Shown here one piece after another: positions 49,030 through 58,876 of a stretch of 64,000 bases of DNA (positions within the stretch are counted from its first letter, which is position 1; every line of letters begins with the position of its first letter). The notes below the pieces were generated by a model. The model ran no database searches. It was given only the letters and a program-made list of their open reading frames with translations, and was not told where the DNA came from. Made by a program: the position numbers and the translations under genes. The stretch is from Alphaproteobacteria bacterium (GTDB lineage: Bacteria > Pseudomonadota > Alphaproteobacteria > JAEULC01), in the NCBI GenBank assembly GCA_020851015.1, contig JADZDN010000104.1, forward strand, positions 12,549 through 76,548, read 5' to 3'.

Positions 49030-49254
49030 GAAATTCCCCCGGAATCATGGCCTGGCGCGACTCGATCAATACCTTCGCCCGTTCGCGACACAAGACTATA
49101 GACAGGCGCCGAGATCAGGCGGGCAGCGTTTTCGATTCGATGCACAGCACGAACGCGCGGGCGTGCAAACTTTAGTGAAAAGCACGGACCGAAAGGTAGC
49201 AGTGGCAGGCCGAATTCGATTGGGTAGGCTGTTGACGGGCCGACTTATTCACCG

Positions 49255-49650
49255 ATGATGCCAATGGACGCGCGCTTCAAGAAAGCCCTGCCCTTTTTTG
49301 CCATTGCGGCGATCGTCGTCCTGTCGCTCGTTCCCGGGCAGATGCAGGTACGGACCGGGGCTTCGCGCCACCTCGAGCATTTCGCGGCCTATTTCGCGGT
49401 GGCCGGGTTGCTCGCCTTGGTCTGGGGTCGGGCGCCGCTTGCCCTCTTCGGCATCGGCGTGCTGCTGATGGCGCTCGCTGCCGCTATGGAGCTGGCGCAG
49501 ATCCTCGTGCCGGGCCGCACCGCGCGCCTGTCGGACCTGGCGGCGAGCGACCTTGGCATCGCCTGCGGATTGGTCGCGATGTGGATCCTGCTCCGCCTGC
49601 TGCCGCTCATGAACCGCGCCTTGGCGCCCCGCCGCGGGACGGAGCCATGA
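49255..49650 (+). CDS. VanZ-like membrane protein
   Basis: Small VanZ-family membrane protein, 131 aa, with about four helices: ALPFFAIAAIVVLSLVPGQM, RHLEHFAAYFAVAGLLALVW, ALFGIGVLLMALAAAMELAQ and LGIACGLVAMWILLRLLPLM. The motif HLEHFAAYFAVAGL and ELAQILVPGRTARLSDLAAS match the family core. VanZ proteins often sit at polysaccharide loci, but their function there is not established. Starts at 49255, 49258 or 49264 are all possible. It diverges from the LuxR-type gene. Confidence 0.85.
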   Translation: MMPMDARFKKALPFFAIAAIVVLSLVPGQMQVRTGASRHLEHFAAYFAVAGLLALVWGRAPLALFGIGVLLMALAAAMELAQILVPGRTARLSDLAASDLGIACGLVAMWILLRLLPLMNRALAPRRGTEP

Positions 49651-49749
49651 GCGGGGCGTGGCGCCAAGCCACGGCTTGAACTACCTTCCAACGTCAACAG
49701 CCTGCGGCAGCGGCCATTTGTGCGCGGGCGACCGCTTTGGGAGGTTGGC

Positions 49750-50829
49750 GTGCAGCAGGATTTTCTCGGCGACATCGCGGCCTGGCCGCTCGACAAGAAG
49801 TGCAGGACGGTCGCGCGCTTCTGGTCGCAGCAATGGGGGGCGATCCAGCTGACCATCCTTCGCGAGAAGGGAGAGCATGCCCTCGCCGACTTCAAGTTCA
49901 AGATCCTGAACCGCCACCAGCGCACCCACTTCCTGAGCGGCGTCGACCGTCTCGGGATCTCGCGCGATCTCCCGCCGGCGGTGATCGCCGGCCGGTATCA
50001 CTATCTGTCCAACATGATCGGCGGTCTCGCGATGGAATACATCGAGGAGACGCCGAAGAAGGTCTGGGTGCGCTATCTGCCGCCCGCCTGGAGCTTTCCC
50101 GGTCTCAGCATTTGCGCCGTGCCGTCGTCGGCGCCGCGCCGGATGTTCGCTGGCTGGCACCCCTATAACGGGCCGTCGCTGGGAACCAACCGGCTCGCCT
50201 TCATCGTTACCAAGACGTTCCAGGACGGCGAGCCCTACGACGAAGGCTACTTCGAGGAGTTCGACCGCGACCTGGCGCCGGAGGAACGCCTGCAGTTCCG
50301 CGTCGTCACCCGCTCGCCCGATTTCGATCCCGCGGCCGCGCCGAAGCTCGATCCCAAGCAATGGCCGGCCGACCGCCTGAGCAAGGCGTTCCGGAACTTC
50401 TCGCGCGGGTATCTGCGCGACGGCGTGTTGGCCTCGCTGGAGCAGTTCGGCCTGCACACGGCGGCAAGGATCATCGCCCAGGCGGTCCGGCTCTGCGCCC
50501 TGCAGCACGTGCTCGACTTCGCGGCGGCCTTCGGCATCGCCGGCCGCTCGGCCGCGGACCTCGCCCGCTGCTTCGCGCTGCTGGCCCATCTAGGCGAAGA
50601 GGAGCCCAGCCTGTCGAGCGACGGGCCGGGTCGCCACGTCTTCCGCCGCCGGCCCAAGGCGTTCGCGCGCGACGAGATCGCCGATGAGATTTGGCAGGCC
50701 CTGTTCGCCTATCCGCAAATGGCCGCGAAAGTCTTCGGCCCGCGCATCCGCGTCACCCGGCCGGCACCGGATCGTCCGACCGACCACGAGGAATGGGTTT
50801 TCGAAGACACGCCCGACCGGCTGTTCTGA
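49750..50829 (+). CDS. Hypothetical protein of unknown function
   Basis: Not recognised. I start it at GTG 49750 because GGGAGG lies five bases upstream; GTG 49720 in frame has no such site. The product is 359 aa, hydrophilic, with no signal peptide or membrane helix, so it is probably cytoplasmic. Visible features are a basic, aromatic N-terminal part (VARFWSQQWGAIQLTIL), SFPGLSICAVPSSAPRRMFA, GWHPYNGPSLGTNRLAFIVT, helical segments (AARIIAQAVRLCALQHVLDF) and a positively charged tail before a final acidic segment. The coding character is good and no frame damage is visible. The neighbours (VanZ-like, tRNA) do not suggest a role. Confidence 0.75.
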   Translation: MQQDFLGDIAAWPLDKKCRTVARFWSQQWGAIQLTILREKGEHALADFKFKILNRHQRTHFLSGVDRLGISRDLPPAVIAGRYHYLSNMIGGLAMEYIEETPKKVWVRYLPPAWSFPGLSICAVPSSAPRRMFAGWHPYNGPSLGTNRLAFIVTKTFQDGEPYDEGYFEEFDRDLAPEERLQFRVVTRSPDFDPAAAPKLDPKQWPADRLSKAFRNFSRGYLRDGVLASLEQFGLHTAARIIAQAVRLCALQHVLDFAAAFGIAGRSAADLARCFALLAHLGEEEPSLSSDGPGRHVFRRRPKAFARDEIADEIWQALFAYPQMAAKVFGPRIRVTRPAPDRPTDHEEWVFEDTPDRLF

Positions 50830-50875
50830 GCCCGGCCGGCATCTGCGGGAAGGAAGGGGAAACACGCGGAGTGCA

Positions 50876-50950
50876 TGGTTGGGGCGCCAGGATTCGAACC
50901 TGGGAATGGCGGAATCAAAATCCGCTGCCTTACCACTTGGCTACGCCCCA
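50876..50950 (-). tRNA. tRNA-Gln (anticodon TTG)
   Basis: A complete cloverleaf on the minus strand. The acceptor stem TGGGGCG pairs with CGCCCCA, and the discriminator A is followed by an encoded CCA (50876-50878). The anticodon stem GCGGA/TCCGC encloses the loop TTTTGAT, giving anticodon TTG for glutamine. The T arm is CCCAGGTTCGAATCCTGG. The total is 75 nt with CCA. Confidence 0.97.
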
Positions 50951-51027
50951 AGCGCGCGCACCATAGCGCCGGGCGGTCGCAGCGGCAACCGGCCGGCCTT
51001 GGTCCGGGCCATGGCGCGCGATGACGG

Positions 51028-51978
51028 CTAGACCTGCGGCTTCACCTTGTCGATGTCGTCGACCAGGCGTCCCGGCGCCACCCACCATGCCGCATGCGCG
51101 CGGGCCAGCGGCGCCGCGGCGGCGATGGCGGCCTGCGGGTCGGCGAACAGGCCGAAACACGTGGCGCCGCTGCCGGACATGCGCGCCAGCAGGCAGCCGG
51201 GCAGGCCCGCGAGCTTCGCCAGCATCTCGCCCACCACCGGCAGCAGCGCGGTCGCCGGCGGGGTCAGGTCGTTCCGGCGCGAGGCCAGCAGCTCGGCCAG
51301 CTGGCGCGCATCGGCCACGCCGCGGCCGGGCAGCGGATCGGGCGCGGAGAAGGGTCCCTGGCGCGCCTTGAACACGGGCGGCGTCGCCAGCGGCACGCCG
51401 GGATTGACCAGCACGATCCCGGCCTCGGGCAGACGCGGCGCCGGCGTCAGCTTCTCGCCGATCCCGCCCATGTGCACGGCGCGGCCGCCCAGGCACACCG
51501 GCACGTCGGCGCCCAGGCCGAGCGCGAGCCGGTGCAGGTCGCCGGCCGCCGGGCGCAAGCCCCACAAGGCGCTGAGCGCGCGCAGCGCCGCCGCCGCGTC
51601 CGACGAGCCGCCGCCGATCCCCGAGGCGACCGGCAGGCGCTTGATCAGGCGCAGCTTCGCGCGCGGCTTGACGCCGCCCAGCTCGGCGAGCCGCCGCGCC
51701 GCGCGCAGCACCAGGTTGTCCGCCTCGCCCGCGAGCGACGCGCCGAACGGCCCGGAAACCGAAAGCGCCAGCGCGTCATCCTCGAGCGCGATCACCGTGT
51801 CGTGAATGTCGGCGAAGACGACCAGGCTGTCGAGCAGGTGATAGCCGTCGGCGCGCTTGCCGACGACATGCAGGTAGAGGTTGATCTTGGCCGGCGCCGC
51901 CGCCCGGTAGCCGCTGCGGGTCCTGACCGGAACGCGCGACGCCGCGGCCGGTGCGGCCGTGGATCGGGACGCAGCCAT
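51028..51978 (-). CDS. ispE: 4-diphosphocytidyl-2-C-methyl-D-erythritol kinase
   Basis: Cytoplasmic GHMP-family kinase of the MEP isoprenoid pathway, phosphorylating CDP-methylerythritol, 316 aa. It shows [20 protein letters not shown] at the N-terminus, the ATP loop [20 protein letters not shown] (catalytic Asp region [10 protein letters not shown] further on) and the closing [12 protein letters not shown]. An alanine-rich N-terminal extension of about 27 residues precedes the conserved start of the fold; a later start is possible. The gene follows the TPR gene by 9 bases on the same strand and ends 77 bases from the tRNA. Confidence 0.96.
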   Translation of the reverse strand: MAASRSTAAPAAASRVPVRTRSGYRAAAPAKINLYLHVVGKRADGYHLLDSLVVFADIHDTVIALEDDALALSVSGPFGASLAGEADNLVLRAARRLAELGGVKPRAKLRLIKRLPVASGIGGGSSDAAAALRALSALWGLRPAAGDLHRLALGLGADVPVCLGGRAVHMGGIGEKLTPAPRLPEAGIVLVNPGVPLATPPVFKARQGPFSAPDPLPGRGVADARQLAELLASRRNDLTPPATALLPVVGEMLAKLAGLPGCLLARMSGSGATCFGLFADPQAAIAAAAPLARAHAAWWVAPGRLVDDIDKVKPQV

Positions 51979-51987
51979 GGGACAGGT

Positions 51988-53709
51988 TCAGCCGCCGCGC
52001 TGGCCGGGAACGGCGGCGGTCAAGCCATCCTTCAGCTTCTTCTCGAGCTGCGACGCAAGCTCGGCGTCCGGTTTCAACCCCTGCGCCCGCTTCCACTGGA
52101 AGCGCGCCTCCAGCACGCGCCCGACCTTCCAGTAGGCGTCGCCCAGGTGATCGTTGATCGTCGGATCGACCGGCCGCAGCTCGACCGCACGCTCCAGATG
52201 CTCGGCCGCCTTGTCGTAGTTGCCCAGGCGGTAATGCGCCCAGCCCAGGCTGTCGACGATGTAGCCGTCGTTCGGCCGCTGCTCGACCGCCTTGCGGATC
52301 ATGTCCATGCCGCGGTCGAGATTGATGCCCTGGTCGATCCAGGAGTAACCGAGGTAGTTGAGCACGTAGGGCTGGTCGGGCTGCAGCTCCAGCGCGCGCA
52401 GGAAGTCGGCCTCGGCCCGCGGCCATTGCTTCGAGCGCTCCAGCGCGATGCCGCGGGCATAAAGCAGCGACCAGTGCCGCTTGTCGACCTTGCCGACGCG
52501 CTTCAGCGCCTCATCGTAGACCTCCACCGCGTCCGCGAAGCGCTCCTTCGTGCGCAGCATGCCGCCGAGCTGCGCCAGGGCGTCGACGCGGTCGGTCCGC
52601 TCCTTGCCCATCGCGCGCAGCAGCGATTCCGCCTCGGCGAATTTCTCCAGCCCCTCGAGATTCGCCGCGACGCGCAGGCGCGCCGACCAGTTGAACCACG
52701 AGCCGGGCGCGATCGACTGGTAGACCTTGTTGGCGTCGAGGAAGCGCTGCTGCTGCTCCAGAATGCCGGCGACGAGCATCTGCGCGGCGTCGAGATCGGG
52801 CCGCACATGCAACGCCAGCCGCGTCAGCACCAAAGCGAACTCGGCGCTTCGTTCCTGCTGCAGGGCGCTGGCGAAATGGAACAGCGCCTCGGCCAGCCCG
52901 TCGCGCGGGCTGGCGACGATCGGCGGCATCGTCTTCCCCTGCGCCGAGCGCTCCATCAAGATCTGGCCGATCGCGCTCTCGGGGTTCTCCTCGGCATAGT
53001 CCTGGTAGAGCGGCTTCGCCTCGGCCGGCTTGCCCGTGCGCTCATAGAAGCCGCCGATGGCTTCCACCATCCTGAGCGGCATGCGCGGCATCGCCTGCAG
53101 GGCGGCGGCGTAGAACTGCCCGGCCTGCTCGGGCCGCTTGGCCAGCTCCGCCACCAGGCCGGAATGCAGGTCGCGCAGGATGCCGTTGCCCTGTTGCTCG
53201 CCGACGGCCTTCAGCGTCGCCAGCGCCTCGTCCGTCTTGCCGGCGCCGGCCTGCACCCATCCAAGCACCAGCGGCACCAGGAAGCGGTTGATGTTGCTGC
53301 GCGAAAGCTTGGCCAGGCGTTCCTCGGCCCCGGCCCAGTCGCCGGCCCGCACGCGCTCGATCGCCAGCAGCAGCGCGGCGACCGTCGCATCGCCGCCTTC
53401 GCTCGACGCCGCGTCGGCATAGGCCACCGCCTCGGTCGCCTGGCCCGCACCCAGCAGCACCCAGAACAGGCGCCGGCGGAGCTGCTCGTTCTGCGGGTCG
53501 TCCTTCAGCGCTTCCTTCAGGTAGACGGCCGCGGCATCGCGGTCGTTCTCGGCCATCGCATGGCGTCCGGACAGATAGGCGCCAACCGTCGATTCGGCCA
53601 TGAGGTCGGGGGCCAGCTTCGGGGTGTCGGCGCCCGCGCCTCCCCCGCCCAGACAGAACCAAAGCCCCGCCCCGGCCAGCGCGGCGGTAAGGCAGGTACG
53701 AACGGCCAT
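51988..53709 (-). CDS. Tetratricopeptide repeat protein, exported
   Basis: A 573-aa TPR protein with an N-terminal signal sequence (CLTAALAGAGLWFCLGGGGA), which may be a lipoprotein-like or simple signal peptide. TPR motifs recur throughout: SAYLSGRHAM-like first repeat, then ALKDDPQNEQLRRRLFWVLL, FLRALELQPDQPYVLNYLGY, AVEQRPNDGYIVDSLGWAHY and LERAVELRPVDPTINDHLGD. This class is conserved beside ispE in many Alphaproteobacteria and is thought to act as an envelope scaffold; the partner is unknown. It is upstream of ispE in the same operon. Confidence 0.9.
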   Translation of the reverse strand: MAVRTCLTAALAGAGLWFCLGGGGAGADTPKLAPDLMAESTVGAYLSGRHAMAENDRDAAAVYLKEALKDDPQNEQLRRRLFWVLLGAGQATEAVAYADAASSEGGDATVAALLLAIERVRAGDWAGAEERLAKLSRSNINRFLVPLVLGWVQAGAGKTDEALATLKAVGEQQGNGILRDLHSGLVAELAKRPEQAGQFYAAALQAMPRMPLRMVEAIGGFYERTGKPAEAKPLYQDYAEENPESAIGQILMERSAQGKTMPPIVASPRDGLAEALFHFASALQQERSAEFALVLTRLALHVRPDLDAAQMLVAGILEQQQRFLDANKVYQSIAPGSWFNWSARLRVAANLEGLEKFAEAESLLRAMGKERTDRVDALAQLGGMLRTKERFADAVEVYDEALKRVGKVDKRHWSLLYARGIALERSKQWPRAEADFLRALELQPDQPYVLNYLGYSWIDQGINLDRGMDMIRKAVEQRPNDGYIVDSLGWAHYRLGNYDKAAEHLERAVELRPVDPTINDHLGDAYWKVGRVLEARFQWKRAQGLKPDAELASQLEKKLKDGLTAAVPGQRGG

Positions 53710-53836
53710 TGAGGCTCCTTCATGCTCCGGGGCGGGCCGTCAAGGGCCTGGCCGCGCGGGCTCGATCGATGCTGCGTTGCGAGCAGTCTAGCCCAGGCCG
53801 GCGGGCGGGCCAATCGCCGCCGCGCCGGCGGACCGG

Positions 53837-55477
53837 TCACATGTTCGGATAGTTCGGCCCGCCGCCGCCCTCCGGGACGGTCCAGTTGATGTTCTGGGCC
53901 GGGTCCTTGATATCGCAGGTCTTGCAGTGCACGCAGTTCTGGGCGTTGATCTGCAAGCGTTTCTTGCCCCCCTCCTCCACCACCTCGTAGACGCCGGCCG
54001 GGCAGTAGCGCTGCTCGGGCGAGCCGTAGAGCGCATTGACCTCGCGCTCCCACAGTCCCACATCGGCAACCTTCAGGTGCGCGGGCTGGTTCTCCTCGTG
54101 GTTCGTGTTCGAGATGAACACCGAGGACAACCGGTCGAAGCTCACCTTCCCGTCCGGCTTTGGATAGTCGATCGGCCGCGACAGCGCCGCCGGCTTCAGC
54201 GAGGCATGGTCGGGCTGGTGATGCAGCGTCCACGGCGCCTTGCCGCGGAACACATAGGTGTCGATCGCCGCATTGGCCAGGCCCGCGAGCAGGCCGCGAT
54301 GGAACCCCGGCCGCACGTTGCGCACCTTATATAGTTCGTCCCACAGCCAGGACTCTCGCAGCCGTTCGGGGTAGGCCGCGACCTCCCCACCATCGGTGCC
54401 GTCGGCAAGCGCGTCGAACACCGCCTCGGCGGCGACCATGCCCGATTTCATCGCGGTATGGCTGCCCTTGATTTTCGGGACGTTGAGGAAACCGGCGGTG
54501 CAGCCGATCAGCAGCCCGCCGGGAAAGGTCAGCTTGGGGATGGCCTGGAAGCCCCCTTCGTTGAGCGCCCGCGCGCCATAGGCGACCCGTTTGCCGCCTT
54601 CGAACACCGGGCGGATCGCCGGGTGGGTCTTGAAGCGCTGGAACTCCTCGAACGGGCTCAGATAGGGGTTTGCGTAGTCCAGCCCGATCACGAACCCGAC
54701 CGCGACCTGGCACGCGCCCTCGCGCGGCGCCAGGTGATAGAGGAAGGAACCGCCATAGGTCGCCATGTCGACCGGCCAGCCGACCGTATGGGTGATCTGG
54801 CCCGGGTGATGCTTCGCGGGATCGACTTCCCACAACTCCTTGAGCCCGATGCCGAAGGTCTGCGGGTCGGCGCCCGCGCGCAGCTTGAAGCGCTGGAACA
54901 GAGTCTTGGTCAGCGAGCCGCGGCAGCCCTCGGCGAAGATGGTCTGCTTGGCGCGCAGTTCCACCCCTGGCTGGTAGTTGGCGGTCGGCTTGCCGTCCTT
55001 GCCGATGCCCATGTCGCCGGTCGCCACCCCGACCACGCGCCCCGCCTCGTCATACAGCACCTCGGCGGCGGCGAAGCCGGGATAGATCTCGACGCCCAGC
55101 GCCTCGGCCTGCGGGCCGAGCCAGCGGCACAGATTGCCCAGGCTGATGATGTAGTTGCCGTGATTGCGCATCTGCGGCGGGGTCGGCAGGCGGATGGCCC
55201 GGCTGGCGGTCAGGAAGAGAAAGCGGTCCTCTGCCGCCGGCGTGTCCAGCGGCGCGCCCTTGTCCTTCCAATCGGGGATCAATTCGTCGAGCGCCCGCGG
55301 CTCGAACACCGCGCCACTCAGTATATGGGCACCGATTTCCGAACCCTTCTCGACGACGCAGACGCCCAGTTCCCGGCCGGATTCCGCCGCGCGCTGCTTC
55401 AGGCGGATCGCCGCCGCCAAGCCCGACGGGCCGCCGCCAACGATCACCACATCATATTCCATCACGTCGCGCGCCAT
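53837..55477 (-). CDS. Electron transfer flavoprotein-ubiquinone oxidoreductase
   Basis: Membrane-associated FAD and 4Fe-4S enzyme passing electrons from ETF to ubiquinone, 546 aa, the normal bacterial length. The FAD loop is [20 protein letters not shown]. Family blocks are [40 protein letters not shown] and [20 protein letters not shown]. The C-terminal cluster ligands are in YCPAGVYEV and [20 protein letters not shown]. The end [18 protein letters not shown] is typical. ETF genes are not in the window. It connects fatty-acid and amino-acid oxidation to the respiratory chain. Confidence 0.97.
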   Translation of the reverse strand: MARDVMEYDVVIVGGGPSGLAAAIRLKQRAAESGRELGVCVVEKGSEIGAHILSGAVFEPRALDELIPDWKDKGAPLDTPAAEDRFLFLTASRAIRLPTPPQMRNHGNYIISLGNLCRWLGPQAEALGVEIYPGFAAAEVLYDEAGRVVGVATGDMGIGKDGKPTANYQPGVELRAKQTIFAEGCRGSLTKTLFQRFKLRAGADPQTFGIGLKELWEVDPAKHHPGQITHTVGWPVDMATYGGSFLYHLAPREGACQVAVGFVIGLDYANPYLSPFEEFQRFKTHPAIRPVFEGGKRVAYGARALNEGGFQAIPKLTFPGGLLIGCTAGFLNVPKIKGSHTAMKSGMVAAEAVFDALADGTDGGEVAAYPERLRESWLWDELYKVRNVRPGFHRGLLAGLANAAIDTYVFRGKAPWTLHHQPDHASLKPAALSRPIDYPKPDGKVSFDRLSSVFISNTNHEENQPAHLKVADVGLWEREVNALYGSPEQRYCPAGVYEVVEEGGKKRLQINAQNCVHCKTCDIKDPAQNINWTVPEGGGGPNYPNM

Positions 55478-55565
55478 CGCCCGTTCCTTCTTGGCTCACC
55501 CGTCGTTTCGGGGCGGATTAAAGCAGGAAGCACCCGGCCGGCATAGACTTGCGCGCGACGGCGGC

Positions 55566-55593
55566 TTGAGCGGCGGCGACTTCGGCCTATAGT
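55566..55593 (+). promoter_or_regulatory. Predicted promoter of the uracil-DNA glycosylase gene
   Basis: TTGAGC (55566-55571) and TATAGT (55588-55593) are 16 bases apart, with a likely start point near 55600 and ATG at 55621. The same TATAGT hexamer occurs before manC. Predicted by eye. Confidence 0.4.
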
Positions 55594-55620
55594 CCGCGTC
55601 ATGGAGCGATCCCCCCGGCC

Positions 55621-56406
55621 ATGACCAGCGCAGGAACGACCGTCGCGGCACTGCGCTGGTACCTCGACATGGGGATCGACGAGGCGATCGGCGCCGAGGC
55701 GCCCGACTGGCTGGCGCCGCGGCCGGTCACCGCCGCCCTCCGGCGACCGCTGACGGCCGTCCCGCCGACTGCCGGGCCGGCCGAACCCGCGCCCCTGCCG
55801 GCCACCCAGGATGCCCACCGCCTGGCGCAAGCCGCGCGCGACCTGACGGAATTGCAGGATGCGCTCCGCGCCTTCGACGGCTGCCAGCTGAAGCAGACCG
55901 CCACCAACCTGGTGTTCGGCGACGGCAATCCCCGCTCCAAGGTCATGCTGGTCGGCGAGGCGCCGGGCGCCGACGAGGACCGCCAGGGCAAGCCGTTCGT
56001 CGGCGTCAGCGGTCAGCTGCTCGACCGCATGCTTGGCTGGATCGGCCTCGATCGCTCCTCCTTCTATATAACGAACCAGGTCTATTGGCGGCCGCCCGGC
56101 AACCGCAAGCCGACCGACTCCGAGGTCGCGTCCTGCCAGCCGTTCGTCATGCGCCACATCGAACTGGTCCTTCCCGACGTACTTATTCTGGTCGGCGGCG
56201 CGGCGACGCGCACCCTGCTTGGCCGCACGGACGGCGTGATGAAGCTGCGCGGGCGATGGTTCGACTACGCCTCACCGGGCCTGCCCCGGCCCATCCCGAC
56301 GATGGTGATCCTGCATCCGGCGTTCCTGCTTCGTACGCCGTCTTTCAAGCGCGAGACCTGGCGCGATCTCCTGACGGTCAAACAGCGACTCGAAACGTTG
56401 CATTAA
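55621..56406 (+). CDS. Uracil-DNA glycosylase (family 4/5 type)
   Basis: DNA repair enzyme removing uracil from DNA, 261 aa. After a variable N-terminus of about 90 residues comes [20 protein letters not shown], then the active-site block [20 protein letters not shown] followed by [11 protein letters not shown], then [17 protein letters not shown] and the second catalytic motif [18 protein letters not shown]. The [17 protein letters not shown] block places it in the thermostable-type family 4 group; the cysteines suggest an Fe-S cluster, as in that family. It is a single gene with its own promoter, divergent from ETF-QO. Confidence 0.93.
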   Translation: MTSAGTTVAALRWYLDMGIDEAIGAEAPDWLAPRPVTAALRRPLTAVPPTAGPAEPAPLPATQDAHRLAQAARDLTELQDALRAFDGCQLKQTATNLVFGDGNPRSKVMLVGEAPGADEDRQGKPFVGVSGQLLDRMLGWIGLDRSSFYITNQVYWRPPGNRKPTDSEVASCQPFVMRHIELVLPDVLILVGGAATRTLLGRTDGVMKLRGRWFDYASPGLPRPIPTMVILHPAFLLRTPSFKRETWRDLLTVKQRLETLH

Positions 56407-56548
56407 AGTCGCATTTTTCGCCAATATCTTAGCAATTGGTTAATAGAAAGATTCTAAGTTAACCAATGATTCACGGTCGCGTGGGTTGCCGGGCGGAATG
56501 ATTTCCGTTAGAGCGCTTCCCGGGGGACACGACCGGGCTGGGGATTCC

Positions 56549-58243
56549 ATGCACTGGGGTTTGGAGCCGCGACGGCTGATTGCCGCGGCTGTGCTCTTGT
56601 CGTCGGTTTCGGCACCTGCGGTCGCGGATGACCCGCGGCCGCTGACGGCTGCCATCGTTCCCGGCGCGCTGGAGCACGATGCCACGCTTCCAAAGCTCCT
56701 CAGCGACTCCGACGCGGCGACCTATCGCACGATCTTCCGGCTGCAGGATCACGGCAACTGGATCGAGGCCGACCGGAACATCACCCGGCTGAAGGACCGC
56801 CGGCTGCTGGGTCACGTTCTGGCCCAGCGTTACCTGGCGCCGAACTACCGCAGCCGGTTCGACGAATTGTCGGCATGGTTGGACCGCTACGCCGACCATC
56901 CCCAGGCCGGCCGGCTGTTTGGGCTGGCCATGCAACGCATGCCGATGGGCGCTAAGCCTCCGCAGGCCCCCATCGGGGCACCCGCCGGGTCCGGCCCGGC
57001 CGATACGGCGCTGGCTCCGGCGGAGGACGACAACACCGAGTTTGCCGACCAGCCCGCGCCCGGGCTCGACTTGGTCGAGTTGGCGGACAGCGACCTGGGC
57101 GGCGACGAGGATGTCGCGCAGTCCACCCCGGCGCCGGCCGCGAAGCCGGCTTCCAGCGGAGCCGGACGCGCCTGGGCCGGCGGGCTCGCCGCCTGGCGGT
57201 CGCAGCGCTTTACCGAGGCTGCCAAGCTGTTCGAGCAGGTTGGCGGCGCAGCCAGCGTCAATCCCTGGGTAAAGGCGGCCGGCTACTACTGGGCCGCGCG
57301 CGCCTATCACGCCGGCAAGCAGCCCCAGCGGCACACCGAGATGCTGCAGCAGGCGGCACAGCACCCCCGGACCTTCTACGGCATTCTCGCGCGGCACGTT
57401 CTGGGCTGGGATTACGGGCTCAACTTCCAGACGCTGAAGCTGGCGGCGGGTGATATCGATGCCCTGGCCCAGCAGCCGCGCATCCAGCGCGCGATTGCCC
57501 TGTCGCAGGTCTGGCAGTTCGATCGCGCCGATCACGAACTGCGTGTCGCGGCCGCGAACGGCGGGGCCGGGCCGAGCCTGACGCTGGTCGCCCTGGCCGA
57601 GCGTATCGGGACGCCGGCCTCCTCGCTCGACCTGGCGCAGCGCCTGATGCGCGAGGAAGGCGTGGCGGTGGACACGGCACTCTACCCCGTCATGCCATGG
57701 TCGGCCGGAGCGGCCAGCGAGAACGGCATCGACGCCGCATTGGTCCATGCGCTGGTGCGCCAGGAATCGGGCTTCCGGCCTCGCGCCAAGAGCCATGCCG
57801 GCGCACGCGGGCTGATGCAGCTGATGCCGGCCACCGGCAAGTACATGGCACGCGAGACCAACACGCCGCTGAACTCGCACGAGCGGCTGTTCGATCCGCC
57901 GACCAACCTGATGCTGGGCCAGGCCTATGTCGGGCACCTGCTGCGCGACGAAGCGATCGGATCGAACCTGTTCAAGATGACCGCGGCCTACAACGGCGGG
58001 CCGGGCAACCTGCGCAAGTGGGAGCGCCGCAGCGACCATCGCGACGATCCGCTGCTGTTCATCGAGAGCATCCCGTCGCGCGAGACGCGCGTGTTCATCG
58101 AGCGCGTGCTGGCCAACATGTGGATCTACCGCATCCGCTTCAACCAGAGCATCCCGTCGCTCGACGCGCTGGCGGCGGGCGAATGGCCGGGCTACGATCC
58201 GCAGAACAGCATCGGCGTGGCGCAGGCAGTCGACGGCGACTGA
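56549..58243 (+). CDS. Lytic murein transglycosylase (SLT family)
   Basis: Periplasmic peptidoglycan lyase, 564 aa from ATG 56549 (GGGGATTCC upstream). The signal peptide is [21 protein letters not shown] long alpha-superhelical region follows, with a Pro/Ala-rich spacer at about 145-215. The C-terminal SLT domain has [20 protein letters not shown] with the catalytic Glu, then [20 protein letters not shown] and [18 protein letters not shown]. It cleaves between MurNAc and GlcNAc to leave 1,6-anhydro ends. MoaB follows on the same strand after 38 bases. Confidence 0.93.
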   Translation: MHWGLEPRRLIAAAVLLSSVSAPAVADDPRPLTAAIVPGALEHDATLPKLLSDSDAATYRTIFRLQDHGNWIEADRNITRLKDRRLLGHVLAQRYLAPNYRSRFDELSAWLDRYADHPQAGRLFGLAMQRMPMGAKPPQAPIGAPAGSGPADTALAPAEDDNTEFADQPAPGLDLVELADSDLGGDEDVAQSTPAPAAKPASSGAGRAWAGGLAAWRSQRFTEAAKLFEQVGGAASVNPWVKAAGYYWAARAYHAGKQPQRHTEMLQQAAQHPRTFYGILARHVLGWDYGLNFQTLKLAAGDIDALAQQPRIQRAIALSQVWQFDRADHELRVAAANGGAGPSLTLVALAERIGTPASSLDLAQRLMREEGVAVDTALYPVMPWSAGAASENGIDAALVHALVRQESGFRPRAKSHAGARGLMQLMPATGKYMARETNTPLNSHERLFDPPTNLMLGQAYVGHLLRDEAIGSNLFKMTAAYNGGPGNLRKWERRSDHRDDPLLFIESIPSRETRVFIERVLANMWIYRIRFNQSIPSLDALAAGEWPGYDPQNSIGVAQAVDGD

Positions 58244-58281
58244 GTCGATCCGCGCCGGCTGCCGCGAAGGAAGGCGCTCCC

Positions 58282-58833
58282 ATGTCCCGCATCGACAACG
58301 ACCGTCCATTCCTGCCGGTCAACATCGCCGTGCTGACCGTGTCCGACACGCGCAGCAGCGCCGACGACCGCTCGGGCCAGACGCTCGTCGAGCGCATCCA
58401 GGCCGCCGGCCATCGCGTCGCCGCCCGCAAGATCGTGCGCGACGAGGCGAAGGACATCGCGGCGCAATTGAAAGCGTGGATCGCCGACCCGTTGGTGGAC
58501 GTCGTGATATCGACCGGCGGCACCGGCGTCACCGGCCGCGACGTCACGACCGAGGCGTTCCAGAGCGTGTTCGAGAAGGAAATCCCCGGCTTCGGCGAGC
58601 TGTTCCGCATGCTGAGCTACCGGAAGGTCGGCACCTCGACGATCCAGAGCCGCGCCACCGCCGGCGTCGCGGGCGGCACGTATCTCTTCGCCCTGCCCGG
58701 CTCGCCCGGCGCCTGCAAGGACGCCTGGGACGACATCCTGGTGCACCAGCTCGACAACCGGCACCGACCCTGCAATTTCGTCGAGCTGATGCCGCGTCTG
58801 CAAGAGCACCTGAAGACCAAGGCGGCCGGCTGA
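58282..58833 (+). CDS. moaB: Molybdenum cofactor biosynthesis protein B
   Basis: MoaB/Mog-family protein, 183 aa, normal length, acting on molybdopterin in cofactor synthesis (adenylylation in the family). It has [40 protein letters not shown] with the substrate loop, [20 protein letters not shown] and [28 protein letters not shown] precedes ATG 58282. It is between the transglycosylase and a phosphotransferase gene; no other molybdenum genes are nearby. Confidence 0.95.
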   Translation: MSRIDNDRPFLPVNIAVLTVSDTRSSADDRSGQTLVERIQAAGHRVAARKIVRDEAKDIAAQLKAWIADPLVDVVISTGGTGVTGRDVTTEAFQSVFEKEIPGFGELFRMLSYRKVGTSTIQSRATAGVAGGTYLFALPGSPGACKDAWDDILVHQLDNRHRPCNFVELMPRLQEHLKTKAAG

Positions 58834-58876
58834 TCGCAGCGCCCGCGTGGCGAGCGACGCGACGTCAGCATCGGCG

